Positions 17,164-26,100 are shown, numbered from the stretch's first letter. The stretch is DNA of 64,000 nt from Ktedonobacter racemifer DSM 44963 (GCF_000178855.1 NZ_ADVG01000002.1:2728001-2792000); one strand, 5' to 3'. Made by a program: numbers and translations. Notes: a model not told the origin generated them from the sequence alone.

Positions 17164-18321
17164 CTAGCCAGGTATAATCGGGAGAGTAAAGCTAAAAATA
17201 CTACCCTTTTCAACTGTACTTTCGGCCTTGATACTACCACCATGTGCCTCAACCACCTGGCGGGCAATGGCGAGACCCAGACCGGCACCACCACCACCAC
17301 CGGGGCCAATAAAGTTGGCTTTAGCGCGGGCGCGATCTACTTTATAGAAGCGTTCAAAGACGCGGGCCAGATCCTCCTCGCGCATCCCCATACCGGTATC
17401 TTGCACGAAGAAGCTCTGTCTCGCCTGTTCGCCTTTCACTCTCGTCGTACCCACTGTGATCTTACCACCTGAGGGAGTAAACTTGATGGCGTTATGTACT
17501 AGATTAAACAGGACACGCGTGATTAATTTGCTGTCCACGTGCACTTTTGTCGTTCCCTGCTCAATATCTGTCAGCAGACTCACGCGGTGCCGCTGGGCCA
17601 GGGGAAGCATACGGGCCATGACCTCGCGCACCAGTTGCTCAGCCTCGACGAACTCAAAGTTCATAGGCACCTGGCCAGCCTCCAGGCGTGATAGCTCTAA
17701 GAGTTCCGCGACCATGCTCGAAAGGTATTGGAGTTCGGTCTCAATCTTATTGAGAAACTGGAGTGAGCGCTGAGAATCGGTCTCGATCACATCCTCAAGC
17801 GTCTCGGTAAGTAAAAGCGCTGAAGTCAGTGGCGTGCGTAGCTCATGCGAGATATTGGCGAGAAACTCGCGCTGAATACTCTCTAAACGCTGCATCTCTG
17901 CCATATCTTCGATACTTAAGAGAAAATACAGACTTTCAGGCTCTTCTGCCCTGGTGTGTACCACGTGTTCTTCCTGGTGCGCCTCGCTGCCAGGCTCATA
18001 TTTTGCGCGTGTCTTGCTCTGGTGCTCAAGGGGAGCCACCGTTACATGCCAGGTCACGTTACTCCGCGTACGCTCGATACTGGCCTTCTGTGTGGTACCG
18101 CTCTGTACGCACTCGCGTGCCAGACGCGCGATAGCCTCATTATTTAAGAGGTGGCTGATCGTTTCGTGGCGGGCCAACCGTTCTTTGCCACATAACTTTA
18201 GCGCGGCCGCGTTGACCTGTACAACTTTCAAGTCACGGTCGAGAACAAACGCTGCCAGTGGCACCGCCTCTAGTAAACTCGTAAACATATGGCGATAGTT
18301 GATCGTGGTCTTGCCTGTCAC
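17164..18321 (-). CDS. Cytoplasmic PAS-domain sensor histidine kinase (PhoR-like core)
   Basis: 385 residues, no membrane segment. The N-terminal PAS domain (about 12-125: EAVPLAAFVLDRDLKVVQVN) is interrupted by a charged insert. Then HisKA with the phospho-His in FLANISHELRTPLTSALLL (about 152-170) and HATPase_c: N box NLVHNAIKFTPSGG, G1 QDTGMGM, F box VFERFYKVDRARA, G2 GAGLGLAIARQVVEAHGG. All catalytic boxes are intact, in contrast to the CheA-like protein nearby. A Gly-rich GPGGGGGAG stretch precedes G2. No cognate response regulator is adjacent, so this is an orphan kinase, unless it feeds the receiver at 15.4-15.8 kb. Confidence 0.92.
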   Translation of the reverse strand: MTGKTTINYRHMFTSLLEAVPLAAFVLDRDLKVVQVNAAALKLCGKERLARHETISHLLNNEAIARLARECVQSGTTQKASIERTRSNVTWHVTVAPLEHQSKTRAKYEPGSEAHQEEHVVHTRAEEPESLYFLLSIEDMAEMQRLESIQREFLANISHELRTPLTSALLLTETLEDVIETDSQRSLQFLNKIETELQYLSSMVAELLELSRLEAGQVPMNFEFVEAEQLVREVMARMLPLAQRHRVSLLTDIEQGTTKVHVDSKLITRVLFNLVHNAIKFTPSGGKITVGTTRVKGEQARQSFFVQDTGMGMREEDLARVFERFYKVDRARAKANFIGPGGGGGAGLGLAIARQVVEAHGGSIKAESTVEKGSIFSFTLPIIPG

Positions 18322-18729
18322 AGCCTTTTGCCGTCCTCACTATCATGATTAGGTGTCTTCTTATCTAGAAGACATTCTAGTATAAACGCATTTATGGGTG
18401 GGACGCAAACCTGGACTATTTTCCGGGGTGTGATCATTTTTTGCACACTCATTCTCGGTAGGTCGGGCTGAAAAAACATGCCGCAGATGTTACAATGTCT
18501 CAAAAAATGGCAACGTTCGACACAATCCAGCTTTGCTCCTGAAACTGCCCCAGCACCTCACCTCTCCTCATCGCCTTAACGCCTAAGATATGGCAGTACT
18601 ACTCTACTCTCACCCATTGTTTCCTCAGGTGTGTGATCTTTTCCGATCACACACGTTTCTCTAAGAGAGAAGTTGGTTCGGAGAGAATGGAAAGCCCTTG
18701 TTCCCTATTAGTAAAAAAGAAGAGATGAT
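18322..18729. other. Intergenic region with a short terminator-like hairpin
   Basis: A divergent region of about 400 bp. It holds a 10-bp stem GTGTGTGATC / GATCACACAC (18629-18638, 18645-18654) with a TTTTCC loop, followed by GTTTCTC. It could be an attenuator ahead of the RDD gene or an isolated terminator. Confidence 0.4.
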
Positions 18730-19539
18730 ATGTTGAACGTAACCCGTAATTCGACGCTGGATGCGGATGTGGTTATCCGCCGCATTCTCGCTGTCTGCAT
18801 TGACTCCTTGATACTGAGCGTCATCATATTCTTCGTCAACAGCTCTTTCGGGGCGATGCATGTGACTGGTGGCACCATCCCCACCAATTATACCGCCATC
18901 TATACGGTTGATTGGCCCTGGTACATTCTTCTTGTCTTTGCCTACTTTTTCATTCTGGAAGCTCGCTTTAGCAGCACCATTGGAAAACGACTCCTCGGGT
19001 TACACATCGTCGATCGCTCTGGCAAACCAATCACCTTATGCGCTGCACTCCTACGCAATCTCTTGCGCTTTCTCGATGCCCTCCCTTGCTTCTATCTACT
19101 TGGCGGCATCATCATGTTTCTCCTGCCACAACACCAGCGGATCGGAGATCTGGCCGCACAGACGCTTGTTGTCCGCTATGTCCCAGCTCCTGCTCGCACT
19201 CCCCCTTCTCCGCCGCAACGATTAGCAAGCCTTGCTTCCACTGCTTGTCTCTTGCTTCTCATTGTCTGTGCCTGTGTTGCCTATTTCTTGCGTCCAGTGC
19301 AGGTCATCGGAGAGATGCGTTTCACCCATCAAGCATTCTTTGATGATGAGAGCATGACAAACTTTAAGCTTGGGAGCCCTTCCTGGGGATTTGGCACGGT
19401 AAGGTATCCTGTCCAATACCGGGATCAGGAAGACGGTATGACCTTCACATGTCAGGGAGAGATTGTCATGAACTTCCTTCCTATGCGTGGCTGGGCAGAC
19501 ACCACTGGTACTGGTTCTGGCTGTCAGGCCATCAAGTAA
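18730..19539 (+). CDS. RDD family membrane protein
   Basis: 269 residues. The RDD domain covers about 12-150: RRILAVCIDSLIL opens with the Arg and Asp of the RDD signature, STIGKRLLGLHIVD is the central motif, and QRIGDLAAQTLVV closes it. Three or so membrane segments lie in this part (SLILSVIIFFV, YILLVFAYFFIL, FYLLGGIIMFLL). A further one is at about 173-193 (STACLLLLIVCACVAYFL), leaving a short extracytoplasmic C-terminal domain ending in GTGSGCQAIK. RDD proteins are poorly defined; some act in Na+ or metal transport. Function here unknown. Confidence 0.8.
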   Translation: MLNVTRNSTLDADVVIRRILAVCIDSLILSVIIFFVNSSFGAMHVTGGTIPTNYTAIYTVDWPWYILLVFAYFFILEARFSSTIGKRLLGLHIVDRSGKPITLCAALLRNLLRFLDALPCFYLLGGIIMFLLPQHQRIGDLAAQTLVVRYVPAPARTPPSPPQRLASLASTACLLLLIVCACVAYFLRPVQVIGEMRFTHQAFFDDESMTNFKLGSPSWGFGTVRYPVQYRDQEDGMTFTCQGEIVMNFLPMRGWADTTGTGSGCQAIK

Positions 19540-19584
19540 ATGCGAGGATAAAGGTGTGGGGAGAAGGAGTTTGAAGGTAAAAGA

Positions 19585-19609
19585 AAAGGTCACCAGAGTG
19601 GTGACCTTT
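19585..19609 (-). terminator. Terminator of the tRNA-Asn gene
   Basis: 10-bp stem AAAGGTCACC / GGTGACCTTT with a 5-base loop, followed on the minus strand by TTTTCTTTT, just past the tRNA 3' end. Confidence 0.85.
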
Positions 19610-19610
19610 G

Positions 19611-19685
19611 TGGCTCCTCGAGTAGGACTCGAACCTACAACCCATCGGTTAACAGCCGATTGCTCTACCATTGAGCTATCGAGGA
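19611..19685 (-). tRNA. tRNA-Asn (anticodon GTT)
   Basis: 75 nt on the minus strand with encoded CCA. The acceptor stem TCCTCGA pairs with TCGAGGA. D arm AGCTCAATGGTAGAGC. Anticodon stem ATCGG/CCGAT with loop CTGTTAA, giving GTT. T arm GTTCGAGTC with the conserved TTC. It is followed by a strong terminator. Confidence 0.97.
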
Positions 19686-19922
19686 AGATTTTGCTTCGTC
19701 TCTCAACGACACCGACAGTATATACCAACTGCTCCGTTTCGTCAATACTTTTTTTAGCAATTTTTCGCCAAGTATAAAATTTCGTTCTTTCGATGCGCTC
19801 TATCATCGCTGTTAGAGCGCATCTATCCATTCTGATCGGCTGGAGCTTTACCTAAATGACACAAAAGCGTCTCCCATATCATTGGCGGATGAGGCAAATG
19901 TACGAACGGGCAAAGTTTTCTC

Positions 19923-20240
19923 TCAGACGGGTTGCGCGGTGCGAGCTGATAATTGCTCGCTGACTTGCCAGAGGTGCTGCGCGAACGCTTGATCATATGA
20001 GATTGGAGCGGACTTGCTCTCTCGATTCTTCGTAAAGTACTTGCCGGTTACCCCTTCTACCTGGGGCGACGTTGCCAGGTAGAGCGTCGTTTGAGCGCCT
20101 TGCTCGACCGATATACCCGCGAAGAAGTAGACAAGCTCTGAAATGAAATGGACAATGCCCTTCGTGCCGCTATTAAAATTGGATCTCACCAGGCCGGGAT
20201 GGAGCACGTTCACGGTGACACCAGAGTCCTTTGAAATGAT
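19923..20240 (-). pseudogene. C-terminal remnant of a short-chain dehydrogenase (retinol-dehydrogenase-like)
   Basis: About 105 codons are open. They begin after an in-frame TGA and read IISKDSGVTVNVLHPGLVRS then FNSGTKGIVHFISELVYFFA and QGAQTTLYLATSPQVEGVTG, the C-terminal third of an SDR of the retinol dehydrogenase/WWOX kind. The Rossmann GxxxGxG and YxxxK parts are missing. It directly abuts an intact SDR gene (20257-21009) that belongs to a different SDR subgroup, so this looks like a leftover of another gene cut by a rearrangement. Confidence 0.75.
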
Positions 20241-20256
20241 CTCTCATCCTCTGCTT

Positions 20257-21009
20257 CTAAAGGTTCATGCCACCTGACACTTCTATTCTCTGTCCATTCA
20301 CCCAACGGGTATCCTCGGAGAGGAGAGCCGCAACGGCACCGCCAATGTCTTCTGGTTGGCCGACACGACCAAGTGCGATCTGTGAGGCAACAAATTGGTT
20401 GACTTCTTTGTTATCACGAACGATACCCCCTCCAAAGTCCGTTGCAATGGCACCTGGAGCCACTGTATTGACAACGATGCCTCGCTGACCAAGTTCAACT
20501 GCCATGTAGCGAGTCAGCACCTCGATCGCCCCCTTGACTGCACCATAGACACTATTGCCTGGGTGGGAAAAGCGCGCCAGTCCTGATGAGATGTTGATAA
20601 TTCGTCCACCATCCACCATCAAGGGGAGAAGTGTTTGTGTGAGGAAGAAGGTTCCCTTGAAATGCACATTGACCAACTGATCAAATTGCTCTTCGGTCGT
20701 CTCGGTGAATGGCGCGTGAATGCCAAATCCAGCATTATTGACGAGGAAATCAAATGTATCTCTGTTCCACGTGCGTTTGAGTGTCTCCTTCACCGTTTCT
20801 CCAAAGGCGGCAAATGACTTCGTATCGGATACGTCGAGGTGCAGCGCGACCGCTTTGCGGCCCCGCTTCTCGATCGAAGCGACCACTGCTTCTGCTTCTT
20901 CTTTTTTGCTGTTGTAGGTCAGAAGAACATCGTTCCCCTTGGCGGCGATATTCATCGCCATATCTTTCCCAAGCCCTCGGCTTCCGCCAGTAATGATGGC
21001 TATTTTCAT
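20257..21009 (-). CDS. Short-chain dehydrogenase/reductase (classical SDR)
   Basis: About 250 residues from the ATG at 21009, which has AAAGGA 6 bases upstream; a longer start at 21024 lacks this. NAD(P) site ITGGSRGLGKDMAM, NNAG motif in FLVNNAGFGIHAPF, catalytic Ser in IINISSGLARF, Tyr and Lys in SVYGAVKGAIEVLTRY, C-terminal WVNGQRIEVSGGMNL. All catalytic residues are present. It lies 24 bp after a merR-type gene and is probably cotranscribed from the same leaderless promoter. MerR-SDR pairs often deal with reactive aldehydes or other electrophiles, which is an inference from families. Confidence 0.9.
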   Translation of the reverse strand: MKIAIITGGSRGLGKDMAMNIAAKGNDVLLTYNSKKEEAEAVVASIEKRGRKAVALHLDVSDTKSFAAFGETVKETLKRTWNRDTFDFLVNNAGFGIHAPFTETTEEQFDQLVNVHFKGTFFLTQTLLPLMVDGGRIINISSGLARFSHPGNSVYGAVKGAIEVLTRYMAVELGQRGIVVNTVAPGAIATDFGGGIVRDNKEVNQFVASQIALGRVGQPEDIGGAVAALLSEDTRWVNGQRIEVSGGMNL

Positions 21010-21033
21010 GAGCATTCCTTTCAAGAATACGTC

Positions 21034-21498
21034 CTATTTTTCCTTGATAATTTGTTTTGCCAGGCCAGAGGTGATCTCAGCTATTTCTCTCACCTGTGCG
21101 TCGTCGCCGCTCTGGACTGCTTTCCAAAACGCGACCTTCTGCTCCAGGTAGCGAAGATGCTCTTGCTTCTGAGCCAGCTCTTGCTCCAGTGCTTTTTTTT
21201 GCCCTTCGAAGAGCGCAAGCTGCTGATCGGCAGCGGCTCTGCCGTCTTTGAGAAGAGCAAAGTATTTGCGCATATCATCGATCGACATACCAGTTGTGCG
21301 TAAGCACGCTAGTGCCTCAATGTTCTGGACGTCTTCGGCGGTATATCTGCGATGACCGCTACTGCTGTCTCGCTTCACTCGGTCGAGTAAGCCAATCCGC
21401 TCATAGTAACGGAGTGTATGCTCGCTCAGCCCACTTCTCTGAACCACTTCCTGGAGCGTAAAGTGAAGAGGTATTTTCGTCTCTGTATCACTTATCAT
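21034..21498 (-). CDS. MerR-family transcriptional regulator
   Basis: About 154 residues from the ATG at 21498. Winged HTH: FTLQEVVQRSGLSEHTLRYY, ERIGLLDRVKRDSSSGHRRY; then the long dimerisation helix (LEQELAQKQEHLRYLEQKVA). There is no Cys cluster, so it is not a metal sensor of the MerR/CueR type and is closer to the AdhR/YhdM-like aldehyde-responsive group. The GTG at 21513 lies inside the -10 element and cannot be the start. The likely operator is the dyad inside its own promoter, so it is autoregulated and controls the SDR downstream. Confidence 0.9.
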   Translation of the reverse strand: MISDTETKIPLHFTLQEVVQRSGLSEHTLRYYERIGLLDRVKRDSSSGHRRYTAEDVQNIEALACLRTTGMSIDDMRKYFALLKDGRAAADQQLALFEGQKKALEQELAQKQEHLRYLEQKVAFWKAVQSGDDAQVREIAEITSGLAKQIIKEK

Positions 21499-21535
21499 AG
21501 AGGTAGTATGCACTACCTAGAGTGCTCTAGGTCAA
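21499..21535 (-). promoter_or_regulatory. Leaderless MerR-type promoter with 19-bp spacer and operator dyad
   Basis: On the minus strand: -35 TTGACC (21530-21535), 19-bp spacer (21511-21529), -10 CATACT (21505-21510). The spacer holds the dyad CCTAGAGCACTCTAGG. A spacer of 19-20 bp with a dyad between the hexamers is characteristic of MerR-activated promoters. Six bases after the -10 comes the A of the start ATG (21498), so the mRNA would begin at the start codon. Confidence 0.8.
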
Positions 21536-21847
21536 GAGCCAAACGCGTCTTTTGGGAAATTGGTCAGATCATTCTTTTTCGTCCGGGGAAGTCTTGGCGG
21601 GGAAACGTGGGTTAACCTAAGCGGCGGAGGTGACTATGTCGCTTAGGTTCTTCTGAAAATCTTGCTGAAGTGTTTTCATTCGGGGTGGTGCACTTTGGTG
21701 CATGGCCTCTTAACCGAAACGTGTGCGAAAAAATGTACAACTCATTTCCGCTCAAGGTACCACTCTAGGAAGTAAGGCAACCTACTTGATCTCAGCCCTT
21801 ACTATAAGGATGAAAAGTGTGCCAGATTGCAGAACAAGAGGTTCCTA

Positions 21848-23101
21848 ATGAATTACAGTGAGGATAAGTATCAGGGTGATTCGAAGCCAGGGTACTTATT
21901 GCATACTCTGGAACAGTTACTTGCCATTGAATCCGTCCAGGTGAAACCATCCCTTGATCAAGCGGCGCAACTGCTTGTCAATGTCTTGGATGCAGAAAAG
22001 ATAGATGTGCTCCTCTACGATCCAAATACGACAAGTCTGGTAGCCATGGGCATTAGTGATACACCAATGGGAAGACGGCAACAGAAACTTGGTTTGGATC
22101 GGCTTCCGCTTGCCAATGGAGGTAGCACAGTGAAAGTTTTTCTCACAGGAACTCCGTATCTCACAAAGCATGCCGATCAAGAACAAGGGGAGCTCAAAGG
22201 GTTAATACAACCTCCTCCAGATGGACTTGGAGTGATGTCAGAGATGGGAGTTCCTCTTATTGTGAATGGAGAACGACGAGGAGTCCTGTTAGCAACATCC
22301 AATAAGCCTGAGTTCTTTACAAAGCAAGACTTATCCTTTCTCGAAGCCGTCTCGCATTGGATAGGGATGGTGTTCCATCGAGCTGAGCTAGTTGAGCAAC
22401 AAACCAGAGAGGCACACGAACATGGACGACGACAAGCTGCTGAACAGTTGCTAACTATCATGGCTCATGACCTCAAAAACTATTTGACTCCACTCAAAGG
22501 TCGCCTCGGCATCATGGCGCGCCGTGCTAGACGAGAACAACGAGAACAGGACATAAGAGATACCGCAAGTGCTCAAAAGGCGTTTGAGCAAGTGAATCAC
22601 ATCATTACCAACTTATTAGATATCGCTCGCCTGGATCAGGGACTCTTTACCCTCGTACATCAGCCTATTGAACTTGTGGACTTTGTACAAGAAATAGTCA
22701 CCGCAATGCGTGTTTCAGAGACCCCTATCCGTGTGCAAGCATCTACAAGCATCGAGATCTCAGCTGATCCTGATCGATTGCAACAAGCTTTAGAAAATTT
22801 GCTAGCAAATGCCGTCAAATATGCTCCCAAGCATACTCCTGTAGGAGTAAGAATTGAGCGAAGGCACCACGATGATACACAGTTGGCATGCGTGACGGTG
22901 AGCAACCAAGGACCAAGCATTCCCGAGCATTTACAAACACACCTCTTTGAGCCGTTTGTAGCAGGGTCAAGCTCCACAGGATTAGGCTTAGGTCTATACT
23001 TAGCGCGTGGAATCGCACTTGCTCACCATGGAGATCTTACAGTCTATTCGTCAGAGCAAGAAGTCCATTTTACCCTCTCGCTGCCCATCAAAGAAGAGTG
23101 A
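21848..23101 (+). CDS. GAF-domain sensor histidine kinase
   Basis: About 417 residues; the ATG at 21848 is chosen because AAGAGG lies 6 bases upstream. GAF domain about 15-180 (AAQLLVNVLDAEKIDVLLYD, MGVPLIVNGERRGVLLATSN). HisKA His in LTIMAHDLKNYLTPLKGRLG. HATPase N box ALENLLANAVKYAPKHTPVG, a short G1 region (VSNQGPSIP) and G2 STGLGLGLYLARGIALAHHG. No membrane segment. The intergenic region 21536-21826 upstream shows no other gene. Codon use appears more A/T rich than in the surrounding genes, which may point to acquisition. Orphan kinase with no response regulator beside it. Confidence 0.88.
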   Translation: MNYSEDKYQGDSKPGYLLHTLEQLLAIESVQVKPSLDQAAQLLVNVLDAEKIDVLLYDPNTTSLVAMGISDTPMGRRQQKLGLDRLPLANGGSTVKVFLTGTPYLTKHADQEQGELKGLIQPPPDGLGVMSEMGVPLIVNGERRGVLLATSNKPEFFTKQDLSFLEAVSHWIGMVFHRAELVEQQTREAHEHGRRQAAEQLLTIMAHDLKNYLTPLKGRLGIMARRARREQREQDIRDTASAQKAFEQVNHIITNLLDIARLDQGLFTLVHQPIELVDFVQEIVTAMRVSETPIRVQASTSIEISADPDRLQQALENLLANAVKYAPKHTPVGVRIERRHHDDTQLACVTVSNQGPSIPEHLQTHLFEPFVAGSSSTGLGLGLYLARGIALAHHGDLTVYSSEQEVHFTLSLPIKEE

Positions 23102-23276
23102 CAGTATGTAGTGCGCACAGCGATCTGGCGGTCGCGGTGCCCCTCTATCTCGGGCTTGCTCTCCCCCCTGACTATTAAACCATTGAACTGGACAATAAGG
23201 ATGTAATAGAAGATAATATTTTTTGACAGGGAACAGAAGAATTTCTGCGTATTCCAGATGGTAGGAGCGATAAGCA

Positions 23277-23807
23277 TTGGATATTATCAGCTTTTATCGC
23301 CAGGAGCAGCGCCGGGTACATGTGGCGCTACAAGAAGCGGTGCACGAGCTCACGACCGATGAGTGGCACTTTCTGCTCCCAGGCGCGGGGAACCATATTG
23401 CCTTTACCTTCTTACACTGTATACGCACTGAGGACAATGTCTATCGTTTTATTCTCCAGGGCCGTCCACCCATCTGGAATGAAGACAAATGGCATGAGAT
23501 CCTGCACCTTCCTGAGCGCCTTCAAGGTACTAGCATGTCAATCGCCGACTCTCGACGCATCTTTATCCATGAACCAGCTTCCCTGCTCCAATACGCCGAA
23601 CAGGTCTGGCGAGATGGCGAGACCTATCTCTCTTCTATCCAGGATGGCGGATCCGCGCTCGCCGACCGCATCATCCATGTCAATCCCCTGGGCAATATGC
23701 CCGCTCTCCAGGTCATCGGGCAGGTCTGTATCTCAGATCTCTTCATCCACCTGGGAGAGATACACACCTTGCTAGGCGCACAAGGGAAAAAAGTACGCCT
23801 GCTATAG
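23277..23807 (+). CDS. DinB-like four-helix protein
   Basis: 176 residues from a TTG start with AGGAG 9 bases upstream. The DinB/YfiT-like bundle is suggested by a first-helix VHVALQEAVHELTTDEW, the metal His in NHIAFTFLHCIRTEDNVYR, and a late helix with SDLFIHLGEIHTLLGAQGKK supplying two more His. Members are metal-binding helical bundles, some thiol transferases; the exact reaction is unknown. Confidence 0.75.
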   Translation: MDIISFYRQEQRRVHVALQEAVHELTTDEWHFLLPGAGNHIAFTFLHCIRTEDNVYRFILQGRPPIWNEDKWHEILHLPERLQGTSMSIADSRRIFIHEPASLLQYAEQVWRDGETYLSSIQDGGSALADRIIHVNPLGNMPALQVIGQVCISDLFIHLGEIHTLLGAQGKKVRLL

Positions 23808-23937
23808 CGACCTGCCAAAATTTTAATAAATTTTTGATATACTTGCACTTGACCCGTAATCTAAAATCTTTTATAAACAAAAGTGCAGGCAATGCTATGC
23901 CGTACGTTCCCAACCGTTTTATGAGCAGAGAGGCACT

Positions 23938-25173
23938 ATGACCATGCATACCTGGAATTCTGGGGAGGCTTCTGTGTCGAAAAAGCAGAACACGTTGTTA
24001 AGGTCTGCCCGTCTGAAGAAGAGTTGGACACCCGAATTCGTAAGTGGGAAGGTGGGAGTGAGTCGCTACACCTATATTCGCTGGGAAGAGGGCTTGCAGG
24101 CTCCCCGCCTCACCTCCCTTCAGGCGCTCTGCTCCATCTTTGAAATGTCACCTACCGAGCTTGGCTTCGCCGAACTACTCGAAGAACGTATGCGCTCGCG
24201 CTCCTCGCTTAATGGCAAGACGACCCTACGACCACCCACTGACTCGCTAGAATTGCCAGCTATAGAGGGTCCCCAGGAACCTACGCTGACCGAAGCCCTG
24301 GCCATGTGGAGTATGGGCCTTGCCTCATGCTGGCGCCTCTATATGATGGGGGGACAGAGCGAGCTTGAACGCCTCCTACCTACCTACCTGGCGCAATTGA
24401 CCGCACCAACGCTACATCCCGGTCCCGAACAGAGAAGCGCCGCCTCGCTTACCGCCCAGGTCTACCAGCTTATGGCCATGCTCGAACTCCAGCGTGGCGA
24501 TTTTGTCTCGGCCCAGATGAATGGCACGCAAGCCGTGGTGTATAGCCAGCTCGCAAAAAATTGGAACTTGTACATCGCCTCGCAGTTGCGCATGGCCACG
24601 GTCTTTACACAACGCAAGCGCATAGGTGCGGCCCTGGGGGCCTATAATGACGCCCTCAAGCGCATCAACACGATCAGCGAGACCATTTCGCCCCTACTTC
24701 ATGGCTGGATCTTCGCAGGCCTGGCTGAGATTCAGGCCGCAATGAACCATGAGCAGGAGGCTATGCAGTTCCTGCGCCTGGCCATGGCCGTCTTCCCCGA
24801 GCACCCGGAAGAGGATGCTACCTTTGCCTATACATATTGTGATCGCTCGCTGCTCTATTACTACCAGGGGCATGTCTTTCTGCACCTGGGAGAGCCGCGC
24901 CTGGCCTGGGACGCATTCGCCCAGGTTGATGAGCTTAAACCGGCTCCCCCAGAGAGAACGCGTGCCGAATTTCTCAGGCTCAAAGCCTATACGGCACTTG
25001 TGCTGGGAAATATGGTACAAAGCTGCATCTACCTGGAGGCCGCGACACGCGCCGCGCAAGCCATTAGTAGCGATTTGATCCATAGCCAGATCTATGGCCT
25101 CTATGAGCATATGCTCTCGATCTGGGGTCAGGAGCCACGCGTGCGCTCCCTCGCCCATCTCTTCCAGAACTAG
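23938..25173 (+). CDS. XRE-type regulator with C-terminal helical repeats
   Basis: 411 residues. HTH of the XRE/Cro kind at about 22-75: LLRSARLKKSWTPEFVSGKV, SRYTYIRWEEGLQAPRLTSL. The rest (about 120-405) is a set of paired helices like TPRs (QVYQLMAMLELQRGDFVSAQ, FAGLAEIQAAMNHEQEAMQF, YYYQGHVFLHLGEPRLAWDA). This architecture is typical of Ktedonobacteria regulators and resembles peptide- or ligand-sensing RRNPP-like proteins. AGAGAGG precedes the ATG. The end overlaps the converging esterase gene by 4 bp. Target genes cannot be seen. Confidence 0.85.
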   Translation: MTMHTWNSGEASVSKKQNTLLRSARLKKSWTPEFVSGKVGVSRYTYIRWEEGLQAPRLTSLQALCSIFEMSPTELGFAELLEERMRSRSSLNGKTTLRPPTDSLELPAIEGPQEPTLTEALAMWSMGLASCWRLYMMGGQSELERLLPTYLAQLTAPTLHPGPEQRSAASLTAQVYQLMAMLELQRGDFVSAQMNGTQAVVYSQLAKNWNLYIASQLRMATVFTQRKRIGAALGAYNDALKRINTISETISPLLHGWIFAGLAEIQAAMNHEQEAMQFLRLAMAVFPEHPEEDATFAYTYCDRSLLYYYQGHVFLHLGEPRLAWDAFAQVDELKPAPPERTRAEFLRLKAYTALVLGNMVQSCIYLEAATRAAQAISSDLIHSQIYGLYEHMLSIWGQEPRVRSLAHLFQN

Positions 25174-25799
25174 AAGTGCTTCTCAACCCAGGCCCGCGCC
25201 TCGCGTACCTCTTCATGGATGATGGTATGTCCAGTGTTATTCCAGTATGCCTGAACCTCAGCCCCCTGCTGCTCAAGCAGGTTGATGAGTCTCTGAGTAT
25301 TCTCAGTGGGAATCAGCATATCGGAGCGGCCGGCAGCCACAAAGATTGGGCGATGCTGCAAATCCACCTGCGCCTCTGGCTCAAAGGGGAACATGGCGTG
25401 CGAGAGATAGGCTCCCGCCAGGGCCTCGGGCCTGAGTAGGAGCATACTGGCGGCGATATTCGCCCCGTTGGAGAAGCCGACCGCGACCACCTGGTGCGCG
25501 TCAAAGGCGTATTCCTCGCTGGCCGCCTGGAGGAAGTCTGCCAGCTCTACAGTCCGCTGCTTCAGGTCATCGATATCAAAGACGCCTTCGGCGAAGCGAC
25601 GGAAGAAGCGCGGCATACCATTCTCCAGTACATTGCCGCGTGGACTCAGCAACGCGGAGCCAGGGCTGAGCATGTGCCCCAGGTTGAGCAAGTCGTTCTC
25701 ATTGCCCCCCGTGCCATGCAGCAGCAGGAGGGTGGGCTTATTGGTTTCCTGCGCGGGCTGAAAGTGGTGAATATAGTGTTGTAAAGCGTCTTTTGCCAT
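25170..25799 (-). CDS. Alpha/beta hydrolase, phospholipase/carboxylesterase family (MhqD-like)
   Basis: 209 residues. Oxyanion motif LLLLHGTGGNENDLL, nucleophile elbow VAVGFSNGANIAASM, acid in FVAAGRSDMLIP, His in NNTGHTIIHEEV: a full Ser-Asp-His triad. In Bacillus, MhqD-type hydrolases occur with the ring-cleaving dioxygenase MhqO. Here the dioxygenase gene is directly upstream on the same strand (26048-27013), supporting a quinone/aromatic electrophile detoxification pair. No mhqR-like MarR gene is in the window. Confidence 0.85.
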   Translation of the reverse strand: MAKDALQHYIHHFQPAQETNKPTLLLLHGTGGNENDLLNLGHMLSPGSALLSPRGNVLENGMPRFFRRFAEGVFDIDDLKQRTVELADFLQAASEEYAFDAHQVVAVGFSNGANIAASMLLLRPEALAGAYLSHAMFPFEPEAQVDLQHRPIFVAAGRSDMLIPTENTQRLINLLEQQGAEVQAYWNNTGHTIIHEEVREARAWVEKHF

Positions 25800-25873
25800 G
25801 GTTTTGCCTCTTGTTAGTTGTCTATTCCGGTGTTACAGACCTCTCAGCGCCTACGGCGCTTCGCGGAATTTAG

Positions 25874-25917
25874 GAGATGTACGATGGGGTTGCGTTCGCA
25901 ACCCCATCGTACATCTC
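25874..25917. terminator. Hairpin between mhqO-like and mhqD-like genes, 21-bp perfect stem
   Basis: Arms 25874-25894 and 25897-25917 (GAGATGTACGATGGGGTTGC to the loop) with a TT loop. It is preceded at 25847-25869 by CAGCGCCTACGGCGCTTCGCGG, the recurring GC motif. Confidence 0.6.
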
Positions 25918-25920
25918 TAC

Positions 25921-26100
25921 CCCATTTTCTAGCGGATTTAGGGGGATGGTAAAAGTGAGCTGCCCCTTTCCTGACCCATTTTCTAGTGGGTTTTGGTACC
26001 GGTCCAGAGGATGGTAAAAGTGAGCTGCCCCTTTCCTGACCCATTTTCTAGCGGGTTTCGGTACCGGTCCAGGGGATGGTAAGGGTGGGCAGCGCCTTCT
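25921..26100. repeat. 65-bp tandem repeats derived from the 3' end of the dioxygenase gene
   Basis: Three copies starting CCCATTTTCTAG at 25921, 25975 and 26040. The middle copy is exactly 65 bp; the first lacks 11 bp (the GGTACCGGTCC part). The third copy runs into the 3' end of the dioxygenase gene and supplies its last codons and stop. The two outer copies are therefore partial duplications of the gene end. Confidence 0.85.

Noticed and set aside
19611..19685. tRNA-Asn as integration site of a genomic island
   Set aside because: No integrase gene nor a second copy of the tRNA 3' end was seen nearby.
25844..26044. 66-codon minus-strand frame behind the dioxygenase gene
   Set aside because: It is a read of the 65-bp tandem repeats and the hairpin; no independent signal.
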